Shown piece after piece: positions 27,001-42,000 of a stretch of 64,000 bases of DNA (positions are counted from its first letter, which is position 1; each line of letters starts with the position of its first letter). The DNA is taken from the NCBI GenBank assembly GCA_029721515.1, contig CM056559.1, positions 19,323,479 to 19,387,478 of the forward strand, read 5' to 3'. The position numbers were made by a program, and so were the translations under genes. This DNA is from Synanceia verrucosa (taxonomy: Eukaryota > Chordata > Actinopteri > Perciformes > Synanceiidae). A model generated the notes under the pieces. That model saw nothing but the letters and a program-made list of their open reading frames with translations. It was not told where the DNA came from and did no database searches.

Positions 27001-30000
27001 CAATAGGGAGATAACCATGAGTGCAAATTATGATCTCTACTGAGTGTTAAAGGTTCATTTTTCATCATGGGAATAGTTAATAAAAAAAAAACTGCTAGTA
27101 GTAATAAGTCACATTTGACAATTTAAGTGAAGATAAGAGAGATTATCAGTCAATATATCCCAACTTCTAGATTGGCTGTTGAGCCGACATTAGCTAACAT
27201 TAGTAAGTTAGTTAGAATTGACTAATTCTTTCTGTCGGCTCTGAGAGGATAAATCTAGCCAAAGCAGTTTTCTCTCCTGTGATCATGTCATTTTTCTACA
27301 TTACTTTTTTAAGTTTCTGTTAAGACAGGTTTTCCCAGGTTTTTTTTTCTTCTGTCAGGCTCAAGTGTTTGTGATTTTACTGGTCATTTCAGCCTCTAAA
27401 GGCTCATTCTCATTGTTTCTTGACTGAAAAGTTTAGACTTGTTGGCCTCCACACTTGTTGTCCTTCTGGTCCAATCCTGAGTGACAATTTAGATCTTAAA
27501 ATAGTACAGAGTAGCTCCCTCATCTCTGTTAAGCCACATTTGGTTGAATTTTGGCAAACTCACAAAATAAATGCCGACACAGTCTGTAAATGAGGGATAA
27601 TAAAGGGCCAAAAGGAAAAAAAAGCACAAACATCTTGCTTCACATTCTGAGCAGTAAACAAAACCACATTTGGCAGCGGCTGGCTCCTCTGCACTTTGTG
27701 GTTAACCCCCGTGTCTTATTGAACCACATCAGTAATTGGAAATGAGGATAACTCAACCACATTAACCACTGATAATTATTAAAGCTGTTATACATTTCCT
27801 CTACCTCATTAGCCCAGTGTTAAACACTGCCTGCTTGCTGTGTTGCTGTGTACACAGTAAAATGCACCATATGCAACAAAGCATCTGCAGTAACACTGTC
27901 CATCAAATGTTACTTGCAAATACAGAGCAAACAGAGTTAAAGCAGATTCAGTCGTTCAACGCAATGAATATTTAGTGTACTTAAACTAAAAATGATTACA
28001 CAGAAAAATAGCAGAACTGAACTGCCAACCTTTAAAGCATATAAGCAGAACGCAAATAACTATAAATCATAGCAGTGAGATTTGAAGCACAGATAGATGC
28101 ACTGATGTAGTATGGTGATATCAATTATCAGATAAGACAACTCCCTGCCGATTTCTCTTCACGGTTAACTGTTTATAAAACTCTGCAGCTAGAGGCTGCC
28201 GTCTGACGACACGCGACGTAGACAAAGCAAATCTGTCAGTGGCAGCCTGTGAAACAACAGAGATCCAAATCATATGCACCATCTGCTCCTCAGTCTGTTT
28301 GTCTGCTGCTGAACTGAGGCTTCCTCTACACAAACACTGGAGACTTAAACTGACAAACATGCAGCACTTTATATTACCGCTAGCCAAATATTGATCTAAC
28401 GCCTGTTACACTCAGCACGTTATGCTGAGGTGGGAAACTGGCTGCTCCCTACATCGCTTAACTGTGCTTAACACAGTGTCGGCCTTGTAAAACTGTGTGC
28501 AGGTAAACAGCAGGAACACTGGGAGACGGCTAATATCTGTTCTCATATAACATTTGTTTATTGGTATCTGACAGTCTAAAAGGACGAGTATATAACATTA
28601 AGGGGCTCTATCTACACTGCCTGGCCAAAAAAAATACACACTCTAATATTTTGTTGGACCGCCTTTAGCTTTGATTACGGTATTGATGATGATGGTAGAA
28701 TCTGACCACTGCGCAAAGCCTTCTCCAGCACATCACAAAGATTCTCAATGGGGTTAAGATCTGGACTCTGTGGTCGCCAATCTATGTGTGAAAATGATGT
28801 CTCATGCTCCCTTAACCTCTCTTTCACAATTTGTGCCCGAGGAGTACTGGTATTGTCATCTTGGAATATGGCCGTGCCATCAGGGAAGAAAAAATCCATT
28901 GATGGAATAACCTGGTCATTCAGTATATTCAGGTAGTCAGCTGACCTCATTCTTTGAGCACATACTGTTGCTGAACCTGCAGTAATTATCCAATAGGAGG
29001 CTCGTACCTATTTGCTTAGTTAAACCCAGGTGGTGACTTTTTTTCTGGCTGGGCAGTGTTTTTCTTTAGTAAATGAGAATCTGAAAAAGAGAATCTTGAC
29101 CTACACTACTCTTAACATCTGTAAACTATGTATATACTGGACATACACACTGTCACTCCCATCTGTATATAAAGATAGGCATCATTTGCACTATATTGCA
29201 CTGTTACATATTATATTATACACCTTTATAATATACTATATTTCATTATTTCCTTACCTTGTGTGCTGCTATCTGTTCCTTTTGTATTTTCTGTTGTACT
29301 GTGTTCGCATTCCTGCCAATAAAGCTCTAGAGAGGAGCAGATCCTACACACTGACCCTTTAAATAAAGACTTTAGGGGGAAACTAACAGACAACATGGAG
29401 ACACTACCCAGGCAATCCTGGTGGACTAAGCAAAGTACATGAGTATTGTATTTTTATTTACCTTCAGATCTCACAATTAGAATGTGCATCAACCAGACAT
29501 GGTTCATCCGCCCCCCCACCAGTGCTCTTACCCGTGTGGTGGTGGCGAAAAGGTACTTGTCTCGGAGCTGGAAGCTGTCAACCTGCTCCAGGACCACGGT
29601 GCGGTTCTGTTCAGTCTGGAAGAAGTCTGTGCTGCTGAGTATGGTGGAGACACCTTGGGGCTCATGTCTCTGGACCAGCACTGTGGTTGGGGGGTCGTAG
29701 GGCTCCACACCCCTGTGATGGGGGAGAAGAGAGGGGAGGATTTTGTTAGCCAATTCTTCCTGATATAACATCCAGAGATTTACATATTTATTATTCCTCA
29801 ACCCAGTGTGAAGTGTTTACCACCGCTGCCCTAAATCAACAGTAATATCCATCCATCCATCCATCCATTTTCTACCGCTTATCCTCATAGGGTCGCAGGG
29901 GGGCTGGAGCCTATCCCAGCTGTCTTAGGGTGGAAGGCAGGGTACACCCTGGACTAGTCGCCAGTTCACAGAGACAGACAACCACTCACACTCACATTCA

Positions 30001-33000
30001 CGGTCAATTTAAATTCGCCAATTAACTTAATTCCCATGCATGTTTTTGGATGGTGGGAGGAAGCCGGAGTACCCGGAGAGAACCCACGCAGACACGGGGA
30101 GAACATGCAAACTCCACACGAAAGGGCCCTGGGCTGGGAATCAAATCCAGTACCTTCTTGCTGTGAGGTGACAATGCTAAACACTACACCACCCCTTAAG
30201 GTTAAGGTGCCCCTTAACAGTAATACTCATTACTAAATTATTTTAATGTTTCTGTAATGGTTAACCTACCAGAATGTACAAGCGCTTAATCAAAATGATA
30301 TTTTTAATGCTAAAATATAATTATTGTTGTTATCCAAATCTAATGTTCTACAAAAAGAATCAGAAAAAAATAGCAAAGCATATTATTATTTGATTGAGAT
30401 AGTCTTTATGGATGCCAAAACATAACCATTTTTTCTTTTCTTGCATAATGCATGAAGAAAACTGATTTTATTTCCTCCCAAACAGTGTTTTTTAGCAGGT
30501 ATTAGTGGAGTGCAGCAGACACTCCTTGCTTCAGCCTTTTCATCAACTAAAAGCTACTCCTCAACATGAAAGGAGGATTTCTGTTCCATCTTTGTGGGCA
30601 TTTCATGAGCAATTTTTGGTCTCTCATCAGCATCATCTGTAGCCGTCACAATTAATGATGACTAATCCTACATATTTTCAATTGATATCTTTTTAAGGAG
30701 GTTATGGCAGAAAGATCATCGGTCATATCTCAAATATTCAATAAGAAACTGACCAATAAAAGGCTTTTGAGATTTGACTAATGAAATATATTGCATTATA
30801 CAGTGTATCAATCTACTGTCCAAGACAACATGGAGCTGAAAACAACCGCAGCAGCACAATTACAAAACAATTAACTGATTACACCACAAAATGAAGCCTT
30901 CAGATCGACATTGCCACTGTGTGAAATAAACACAGACCTCCACTCTTTTTAAAAGGATCAGTACATTAGAACAGAGGGCATGTCGGTGCAGACAGCTCAG
31001 CAAAAACATGCAGTGAATGTGGCGTCATTCGTCAGCGCACTGCACAGAAGGAAGCATTAGGATCTATTCTGGGCATCCCTGGTTTGGTCTGGAAGTGAAA
31101 GTCCCATAGAAAATGTTAGATGACTGACACGGAGCACCTCTATGGCTTGGATCTGCGTGAAACTCCACCAGTGAAATCAGCAGAATAAAAGGTCAACGAC
31201 TCTGTTAGGACATATCTGGTTATTTGACTGAAAAGGTCCACTAATTGCTGCTTCTGTTCCTGGTAGATGACTTACTGGGTAACTACTGTTCAGCTCTTCC
31301 TCGCACTTCTACACAGTCTCTTGTGTATTTCTAATGCAGTGCTGTTTTGTCATCAAAAACGTCCCACTATTGGTCCTTTGAAGCCATTCTGCTCCATTAA
31401 CCCATCTGTGCTGAGTTGGTTTGACCCAGCTGATCCAACTGATGCAGTGACAACCTGACTGATGCTCTGCGCTCCCTGTAGCAGGACAAAAATGGCCCCA
31501 GTTGTCGAGCTTCAAAGTCAAAGCCAGTCAAAAAGACATTTGGTGCTATTCATTAGGGTTGGAAAAGCTGCTTCACAGCCAGAATGTGAAGTAGTAAATT
31601 TCATATGAGAATGATGTCTCATATGATCATCCGGTGTTGAAGAAGGTGTAGTGATTATGTACGGAACTCATGAACTCACCACCTAAAATCATTCATCATT
31701 GTGGCTTTGACTGTTTCTGAAATGTTTCACTCTCACAAAGAATCCTTGTCATTTTCTTGATATAAACGATGGCAAGACTTCAAGATAATAAATGTCAGCA
31801 CAAGACAGACCATCAGCATGTTCAAGCCCAAAATATCAGCATGGTCAAACTATTTGTGGCCACAAGTGTAAAGCAAGGCTGTCCGGAGAGTCAGTCGGAC
31901 TGAATGAAGGAGGTTCACTGCTTCTTATCGTCTGCCTTCCAAATCAGTGTTTTCCTCCAGAGTCTCGAGAGCTAAACAGAGAGAGCAGTGTCTCGACTCG
32001 CCTTGGCCTCTGTGGCTTTCTTTCAAAGGTCCTTGTTCAACTGATGGACGCTGTCTGGGCTGAGAGTGCATGGAGGGCTGTTCTGGCACTCCGTCTCTGT
32101 CCCTTCCTTTGAATTAATCACTTCCCAAAAAGCGTTCCTCCCTTGTTTTAGCAGTTTCTCATTTTCTGCCAGTGCTGTTCCTCAGTCGACCTGGGTTTCC
32201 CCGAAATGTTTCACTTTTTAGCTTGAAATGCCAACAGCCAAGTTTTTAATAAATGTGACTGTTTTCAGGCTACAGGCTTTAACTGTACAACTGTACTGTC
32301 TAATATTTCAAACAAAACCCACACAGCCTAGATCCTAACATCTAGACTACATTGTATAATTAATACTGTTTAGGTCCATGGTATTTATGTTATTTGATTG
32401 GATTGCCCACGTTGTCTCATATTCATGTGGTAAATTTATAGTAAGACGGTCACATCTTCTGTCTAATCTAATCTAATGGTTTGGTGTCACACAGGATATT
32501 TACATGCACATCTAAGCCGAGCTATTGGCAATAACCGAGCTAAGGATTTAACTGGAGTGTCTGAGAAATCTGAGTGTACATGTGCGGCAAGAGAATCGAA
32601 TTACTGAGTAAGGTACATTCACCTCCGAAACACTAGGTGACACTACACGCCCTTTCGCGTTGGCATTCTTCCGATTCTTCTGCTACTGTATTGTTGTCAT
32701 CCCACTTCCGTGGTCTCGTCACTTCTGGAAGGGTGAGTGTCGCTAGTCAATAGTCCACCTAACCGTGGTTTGCATGTACTTGCCTGAAAAGCTCAATTTA
32801 GAACTGCATTATCTGGCACGACTAGTCCGATTATGAAAACTCCAGTTCAGTTTGACTATAGTCCCATTAAGGTGTACATATGGCTTTTAAAACTACAATA
32901 TTAGCCGGACTAAGGCATAAGTTGATTTTTTCTAAGTGCATGTAAACATACTGACAGTTATCCATTCAGCTTATCTTGCTAGCTTCCTCCAAATTTAATG

Positions 33001-36000
33001 AATAAAAGAGAGCAAGAGGACTAATAAACACGAATAAACAGTGGCTGGTAATTGAAAGTTCTGAATAAAAAGCAACAACCCTCACAGCCAACATGTCACG
33101 AAAACAAAAATACTTTCCTATTTGCTCTTTTCCTGCCTTAGCAGACTTTTAGTCCTTCCATGTTTTCTTGTTAACCTTCCCCCTCCCTGCTACCTTTATT
33201 TCTCTCAACATATTTAAAATCACTCTGTCTGCAAGATTTGCAGCATTGTCTGTAATCCATATAGACAAAGAGAGTGCACTTCTCATTGTGTGCAGAGGAT
33301 TTCCCTCAGTCCGTCTCCTAGCAGTGAGATCAGAGGATTAGGAGTTGGGTGGGGAGCCTACCCATCACACTGGGTTGGTTTTAAACGCATCAAACAGCAG
33401 GCTAAGAGTCAAGCCTGCTTTCAATGCCTTGAGATCAACCTTTACGTGTGTTGCCTTCATCCTCAAATTGGTAGTTAGTCTTGGCTGGTGTACCACTGCA
33501 GTGGTGCAGCTTTAACTGAATGGCCTGCTGCTTCATGTCATCAATGGTTAAATAATCAAGAACTCTATGAACATAGGAAGACATGGTCAGGAGCACTGAG
33601 TGTCCTACATATATTCAGACTAAAGGACAGAGAGGCAACGTCAATGCAAAGACAAGATTAATACATTTAGGGGAAGATACACCAACACAGATTTCAATTT
33701 GAGAAATCTGAATTAATATGAACAACATTAATCTATTTCCTGTCTGACAACAGCAAAATGTTAACTGTGGGATGCTTAAACAACAGAAATACCAAGTAAG
33801 GCTCTAGCACATAAATACTAATTAAAATCATTTGACATTAAAATGAGCAAGGGAAGAGGATGGGAAAACAAACATGACGAATGAAAAAACATGTCTCCTG
33901 AGATGAAAAGTGAGCTCTAATTAGTTTACAAAAATCCAAAGCAAAGTCACACCACTGCTAGATTAGTGGAAAGGCATATTTATGCATTCGGATCATACAC
34001 ATAAATTAGTCTACCGAGCAGCTTCCTGAATTCATTTAAGATGTTGGAGCCACTTTATAGTTTTCAACAATGAATATTGAGGATTGGTGGTTCAGTCACG
34101 AGAAAAACACAAGTGTGAAGAAGTGGATTCATTGCAAGTGCAAACATATTTCATAAGGAGGAAGAGTTTGGAAAAGGTTTCAGTTTGTCCAACCACACCT
34201 GAGAAAGTCAACTTCAACTGATACTCAACTGCTTTCAGTGCTTACAGATAAACCTCAGTTTAAGCTGCTCCCCCTCCTAATAATCAGCAAACCTGCCTTC
34301 AGGGACTGAAATTTAAAACATTTCTTTAACATCAAGTCCTTCAAGTGACTGAAACATAAACTGTGACCCTCATTTAGGACTTTTTAATCTGTTTATTGTT
34401 TGCGTGCTTTCCAAACTCACTGGATTCACCTTAAATGTCCAGTTTGTTCTGTTTTTTTTTAACAAATGAATAGTTTTAGTTTACCCTGAATACATTTTGT
34501 CACGCTTTCTTTTCAGAGAATGAGGAAGCATTGTTGAAACTGATGTTATCATATAAAAAAAATGCTTCCTGCTGTTACTTTCCACCGAATCGGTGCTCAG
34601 GTGCTTTCAGACAGCGAACATGATCTAGGTGAGGTGTGCAGGTGGGTGTGTACAGGTACACTGTGTGTATTATTATTATGTCTTTAATCCGTGACGGGAA
34701 AAAAAAGTAATTTAGCCTCAACAGAGGAGCAACCCGAGCTTCAGCCTGGCACCCACGTTTACTCATCTGAACACTCATCAGCTTGTCCTCTGATGGGCTT
34801 GTTAAAAAGAAAGGCTACCTCTACACCAAAAGAAGTGACAATAAGAAAGTAAAAGAGTCCCGGCTGTGTGACTACCTACTCTGCCTCCCTTTTCCTTCTC
34901 CATACCTTTTATTATCCAGGGAAGTGAGTCGTGCCCTGAACAGGTTGAACAGAGAAGCTGACAAAGTGAAAGCAAACATGAACCACTTCAGCCCTGAGGC
35001 CTGGCCCTGTTCTTGCTCATTTGCCCTTCCCAAAAGACAAACACAGTCTATCACCATGGTAAATATGATCAAGACGCTGCTGTTGCCAGTGCATTAATCT
35101 ACAGAGCACCAACACAGTTTGGTATCGCTGGTGATTTGTCCCAGGGCGTCCATGTCTACTGATTCTTGGACTCTTAAAGGAACACGCCACTGTTGTTCTG
35201 TACTGAAATATAATCTTCCCTTATCTCAGAGGAGTTGATAGTATACCTCTCTCTTTGTGCGTGCACTCTGTCGCTCTGTTGCGCGGTGCTATTTTGTTAG
35301 CATTTAGCATAGCCCAGTACTTTCCTTGGGATCCAAACAGAGGTGAAGTAGGAAGCGCACAAGCACTTCCACGTTTTCCCTATTTAAATAAGGTTATGTG
35401 AGTAGTTATATGACCCAAGTATGGCATGTTCCTTTAATATCAACGCTTTTAATCTTTGCTTTGCTTGTCTTTTGAAGTGCAGCTTCAGAATTGATTAATT
35501 ATTTATTTAGTTTTGAAAAGAGAAGGCATCATTGCAAGTGGCAAAGTATTTTTTTGAGGGGCAAGGAATTATCCTTGATGCGGACGTTAACAGGGATGGG
35601 CTTTATATAGTGACAAAGCAGCCAGAAGCCAGAAGTGATACTGACTGGGCTTGTACTTGAAGTACTTGAAGGTTTAACTGAGTCTTTCCTCCACAAAGTA
35701 CAAAATATTTTCCACATACAATGTATGCTTGTCGTGAGCTGAGACAGCGGTTGTCTTACCAAAAGTAGGTCTTCACGTGTTCTTGGATCAACACCCATGT
35801 CTCCCCAAAGTCGTCTGATTTCCACAGCTACAGGAGGGGAGAGACGATGTAAAGAGGAGGAGGAGGAGGAGGAGGAGAAGAGGAGAAGAGGAGGAGGGGG
35901 ATGGTGTACTGTAAAAATGTAGGTCAAGCTCATTCCTTCGTTTTGGCTCTGTCACAGTGAGAACACTGAAGAGCCGTTTGCCACTATTGTGCTAAAACTC

Positions 36001-39000
36001 AAGACAAGGAAACCAAAAAAAAGCTTCCTTGCAAAACCTTAAGCAAGCAGTAGTTTCTTACATCTGAACATTTGAAGGGAACAACACATCTTCACCACCA
36101 ACATTTCATACTGATCAAAATGTAAACATGAACAGGAATCAACATGGCGTACGTTATGTACGTATATTAAGTATGGAGCTTCTCTGTCTATAAGCAGTGA
36201 CTAAAAGGCAAAGACGCAGCGCAGCTTCCACGCAGCATTTCCATCTCTTACACAGGTGGAGTGTTTACCTGCTTGTTGGGGTGAGAGTTGTCGTAGCCAA
36301 GCACCAGGTTTGATCTCCGGCTGTGGAGCAGCAGGTCTGTGGGTTTGAAGGGCAAAGAGAAGCCCTGGACGCTCTTGCAGAAGTCAAAGGTGTTCCACAG
36401 GTAGTTGTTGGTGGAGTCCACGAAAAGGTACTAGTGGAAAAGAAGATACATATTTCAGCACAAAAACAAGACATGACACATTATTCAGAGCAGAAAGAAA
36501 TATGATGTCTAAGCTAATTTAGACAGATTCGGAAATGAATCCATCAATGGTGTTTCATATTAACTGCTCCATCGGCATCCCCCAGCCCATTCACACAGTT
36601 TGATTATGTAATGGCACGGTGCTAATCCCATAATCTCAGCTCAATTTCATGTGCTGTGTCACTGTATTCCCAATGACCACTCAATATAGTAAAGCTCAGT
36701 ATAGTTGCACTAATGATGAGCGGCACACTGAGAGATGAAATAAAGACGCTCCCTATAACATTATATACAATATACAGATAATTTTATTCACCAGGAGGAT
36801 TCTGTAGCCATGTTGACAAACCAATCACTGACTAAGCATTTCACTTGTGCTAAACCAGCTGCCACAAGACTATTATGGTTATTATGGTATGGCTGGGCAA
36901 GGTAAAGAGCATAAGAAAGCAAAGGGGTTACTCAGTTTGTTGTAATCTAGAGTCACACCACTAGAGGCCAAACTCAATATAACATGTTGTTGTTCATCCT
37001 TCAGTATCTGGCTAACACCCAGCACAAATCAAGCTTTCTGTTGTAAATTTGCAAATGATATGTCATTATTATTATTATCATTATTATTATAACAACACAT
37101 GTGCAACATCTTTGATCCGATGTGATTTTTTTATACCTATGAGCAATATTATAACCTACTTTCTTATCATTTTATTAATTTACTCAGTCTGTAATTAGCC
37201 TATAACAATTCTGCAAGCATTATAACAACTGTATATAGTACTACTGACCTAGAAAATGTATGTCCTTTTGTTATTATTTTTTTTTTACTGTTTTATTCTG
37301 TGAGTAACATCAGCTTTTGTCACCAAGTCAAATTCCTTGTGTGTATGAGCTCACTGGGCAATAAAGCTCTCCTTGATTCTGGATTGTCCTTTAAAGATAC
37401 CAACATGTTTTTCAGACTGCTTTCAGGATGATTAGAGCAGAATGACAGGACAGGCAGAGGGAAAGGAAAGTCTCTTCTTTCATTTGAGCTATTCAGTGTT
37501 TTCAGAGACAAAGTACAAAATATTCTGTGTCTTAAAATATGACTGAAAATGGGCAAAAACACTGGCAAAAGGGATGTTCTGTTTTATAAGAGGGCTGGCA
37601 CTTAAAGAGTTAATAACAAGATGTTTAACAAATAAAATATGCAAATCTAAAACTGAAATCCAGACAAGAAGTAGTTAAATGATCAAATCTGTGCTTTTGA
37701 ATTTGCAGTAGTGATTCCTGTTTGGGTAAAACTGTCACAGTGTATGGCTGCTCCATTAATCCCCATCAAGTGCTGCAAACACAAGTAACTGAAGCAAACG
37801 CCAGTGTTTCTCAGGTGCTTTGCTGACATCTGAGTGTAGTGTTGCGGTGGAAAGCCGAGGCGTTAGACCACTAATGTACAGTGGAGATTTGCTAATTCAG
37901 TCCCACTGGGATCAAAGACTATTCAAGTGTTCAGAGGAGTGCAGCAAACTGAACAATAACTGTGGACCAAGTAGCAAACGAGTCCAAGAGCAGGAACTTC
38001 CCTCGATTTAGATGATCTGTTTTTAGCTCCCTGTGCTTAGTGCTGTCTAAACTTACATTTATTTTTTCAGTATTCAAGAATTAGTTCTTTTTGTTATTAA
38101 GGGTTGTTTCATTTTCTTACTTCTTTTTAACATTGAAAGCAAATGAAGTGTTCTGAAATATTGGATCATTGCATTCATTTCTCTACATTTAGAAGCTGCA
38201 CATGAACTACCTTCATGTACTGTGAACCCACTTTTACCTTGCTAGAATCTCGAAATTCCTACTGACGGCTGTCGGCACACAGCGCTGAACACTGAATGCA
38301 AAAAAACAGAAGCTCTGTTGATTTGTTTTGGCAGGTGTTGGTACGTCGGCGGCATCCCGCATTCAGTGGATATTGACACACTGATTTGAATAGAAACCGG
38401 GTCTGACAAAACGTTGGCGTCGTTCTGAATACGGTGGTAATGTTATGTCATTTTGCACTATGGACACTTCAGATCCAGGTCAATCAGGCTTATGCTGCGT
38501 TGACAAAATCAGAGGTCGGAAATTCCCAGTTGAAATTTCCAACCTCCAAGCTTTCCAGAGGCATGCCATTCCCACTGTTGTGTGGCATTAGATAACTGAT
38601 TCACCGGGATAGATGGATTTGTGCCGACTACTGACGGCAGAAATGTTGGGAGCACCGTAGGTGTAAACGATGGATGGAGGGTGGGGGCATCACTAGGTTT
38701 TAAGGGCAGGTGGGCTTAGTCAGGTGAGGGGGGGGATGAGGTTTATCATGTTTAAAAAGCCAAGAGGGCAGTTTATCGTGTTTTGCAGGGGGGCACGCCA
38801 CCTCCATCGCTACAACTCCATCCTAGGGGAAACACTGCTTTTGTGTGAACAGAAGCATTTAAGGTCAAACCTCTTGACTCTGACTCACTTGACTGGTACA
38901 AAGAACCTAAATGTTAGAATGGCACTGGCCTCAAAACGAGTACAGGTATCAGTGTACATCTTGTTTCATACACTTTGAGACATAAGAAAATCACTGTTTG

Positions 39001-42000
39001 ATTTAGATTCAGAGATGATTCACCTTACGCTCGTCTGGGATTGCAGTCTGTTCACTTGATCGTGGGACTCCTGATGCTTGCTGACTGACAATATGCAGAA
39101 ATAGAGAGGACGCTGCTCGCCTTTCGCTCTAACGTACATTTGTACAGCACCATCAGCTTCATCTCGGCTTACTTCCTCTTATCCACTGCTCGCTCATTTG
39201 CTCTTCTCCATCTCATCTTGAACACACCTGAGCCGCACAGATCACTTCTGACACTCTGTCAGCACCGGTGAAACCATGTGAAGGCTATTCAACGCTATAA
39301 ATACTTCAGCCTTCCAACTTGTTGGAAAACATGTCAGACAAACCAGTTTAGTTTCGAGCACACTCCAGCCAATGGAACGCTACTTCAAAGTGAGATTTTT
39401 CCAAACTAAACCAAAACCAGGAACTAACAACTCCACAGGTCTCCAAGATATATTTGTGTTGAGGTTGTGCCTGGGCCTTAAGGATTCATGCTTTTGACTT
39501 CCCCTCTCAATACGACCTCCTGCAGCAGGTGTTAAATGTGTTCTTTATTCGTCAACATGATTCCCGTCTTGTCTACAGAGACTCCAGCAGTGCACGTCCT
39601 CATTTTTTCCAGGATCAGTTACTCACCCTCTTGTTGTCTGCAGGGCTGTGGTAGAACTGGGAGATGACCTGCTTGCTGCCGTCTTTGGCTTTAACTCCTG
39701 AAAGCTGAAACTGGTCTGAGACCAGTGTGAAAGTGGTCCCATAGTCATAGGACACATAGACCTGGAGACAAAGATGAGAAGAGTAATCAACACCTCCACC
39801 TTGACGTTTAGATTGACTTACAAAAACACAGCTCTGGATTATAGCATGTATGTTAGGGATGAGGGATTATTCATTTTTAAGAGAAAGAAAACACTTTTCA
39901 AATCTCCAGCACCTCTATTTACGTGATTATCAAGTCTCTAAACAAAATTCAAGGTATTTATTATCATGTGAACAGTAAGAAAACATATTTCACTGAACAA
40001 TGAAATAGTGTAAAACGTAAAAAGTCTTAAAAAACGCAATTTAAATGCAGAAATGGGAAAAATACAATATACACAATAATTAATATGTGGGTGAGAAAAT
40101 AAACATATTAAAAAAAAGTCTGCTGGGTAGAGTAACATCTATAAAAGGGCATGTATGTGCTGGTTTTAGTTCCCCTCTATCTCTGATGCATGGTGTGTTC
40201 AGGATTACTTACAGAGCTGGTTTTGGGACCAGTGGCTCCTGCACTGTTTCGAGCCAAGGCTACGATAACATTGCTCTTCTCTCCAGCCCAGTGGACCACC
40301 ATCTGGTTATGAGAGTCGTTCAGGTTTGCCTGCAGGACAAAACAGGTTGAACTGAAAATGCAGAAACTCATTTTAGACTAAACTGCGTTGTTGGCCGTTC
40401 TCTGTTCTCTCCGTTATCACTGAGACAATGTTTTACACTTAGAAGAGGGACATGTTCAACAAAACAGCCTGATCTGTGGACAGTTATGAGAATAGATGCA
40501 GAGTAAAACCTCAGCCACAAAGCCTTCCAGTCATTTCACGTCTTATCATGTCTAAAACTATAGACACGCTAACTTTCTACCTCCAAGATAAAGATTAACA
40601 GCATCTGAACTTGTTAAGGTGAGCAAACACCCAAGGCTGTGACCCAAAGATAACCTTATGCTGTAAATTTGAACGATACCCAGCCCTGGACAGGATATGT
40701 CAACGTGTAATTTACATGTGTACATTAAAACACTAACAATCACTTTAACCATTGTGGTCCACAGAGAACAACCTCATCCTGAACGCTACCAAGAGGAAGG
40801 AGATCATTCTTGACTTCAGGAGGAGGAAAACAGACATTAGGCCCCTGTTCATCAGTGGGGACTGTGTGGAAAGGGTTTCCAACTTCTGGTACCTGGGTGT
40901 GGACATTGAGGACGACCTGACATGGAGCACCAAGACCAGAGCAATCGTCAAAATTGCACAGCAGAGACTATTTTCTGAGAACACTAAGGAACAACCATCT
41001 CTTGTTTCTTTGTATGTTTGATCTTTTTTTTTTGCCTTTTCTTATTCCTTTAATTTACGTACATTCTTAACACTGCCTCTGGGATTGCAATTTCAATTTT
41101 GTTATACTTGTACAATGACAATAAAGACTGCACTGATTTTGATTATGTTTCATGGACTAGTCAGCTAATCAAGCACATCCCTATGGATGGAGTTGAAAAA
41201 TGAACATCAGTGTTTGTGTTCATAGTAATGAGGGAGCAGTCACAGAGGCTTACTGGTGAGAGGACTGAGCTGGTCTTTTCAGAAGATGACCTGACATGTT
41301 GGGTTTTCCTTTAGCCATTTAAACACCTGGCTAATCAGGCTCCAACAATACAGGTGTGGGTACAGCATGTCTACTCTCATGTTCTCACTTACCCCTTTCC
41401 TACCAAAGGAACCTGGTGCTAGTTCATTGCTGGTGCTAGTGCTAGTGCTCAACTTGCATTCCTCCTTAGCACGGGTCACTTTTCCATTGGCAAAGAGCCA
41501 AGTCATTACATCACTGCAAAATGTTTGTACGTCACAGCATTTTGATTTCACCCGACAAAGCTTGTGCGGTGCTTGCAAAAAATCCAGGGCCGACAAAACT
41601 GTATGGCGTCATATTTGTGCCACATTCCTGAGCGAACCAAGCCAGATTTTGAGCAAGCAAATACACTGAGACTCAGCAGTGATTGTGGCACGTGCAAAAA
41701 TAAATTATTAAATAAACAGACTTATTTCTATGTTCAAATCTGCATTTGTTCGCTCAGAAATGTGCCACAAATAAAATGCCATAACTGTTAATGGCTTACG
41801 TTGTAATCGCTTTAAGCGGCGACTCTGAGAACAGACTGTATTGCAGCTGCCAGCGACACTGAGGTCGCTTATTGCCTGGGCACATCCACGATCACGGTAC
41901 TGCTGGGACACTATTGATCTGGATTTCAGTGAGCAACTTCCATGTGTCCCAGGAGTGCTTTCGGTACATTTGATTTGCGATCAAACCAGGCAGTATTTAC

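Larger units (their letters stand above)
19364..29531. other. sorl1 intron 6 (10.2 kb)
   Basis: Contains a SINE (19441), Tc1 pseudogene (19790), microsatellite (20972), hAT MITE (22245), a lone hAT-type end near 22970-22992, LINE tails (26640, 29090) and the Tc1-like element 28613-29058. The stretches 23000-26600 and 26900-28600 hold no repeat I recognise and include candidate conserved non-coding sequence at 25500-25640 and 27660-27810. Confidence 0.8.
29713..35759. other. sorl1 intron 5 (6.0 kb)
   Basis: Contains the SINE at 29848 and MITEs at 32499 and 35174. From 30200 to 32480 and from 32950 to 35170 I see no gene or known repeat. Confidence 0.8.

Noticed and set aside
29454..29768. Plus-strand open frames of about 85-95 codons opposite sorl1 exon 6
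   Set aside because: Antisense shadows of the exon; the minus strand has the splice sites and homology.
30100..30198. Possible tRNA genes from tRNA-like A and B boxes (also 19540-19610, 44670-44740, 51670-51744)
   Set aside because: Each is the head of a SINE; the cloverleaf is incomplete and the copies are dispersed.
35529..35933. A 134-codon minus-strand open frame with a Ser-rich start
   Set aside because: The Ser run is the TCC repeat and the frame is not the sorl1 exon 5 frame.
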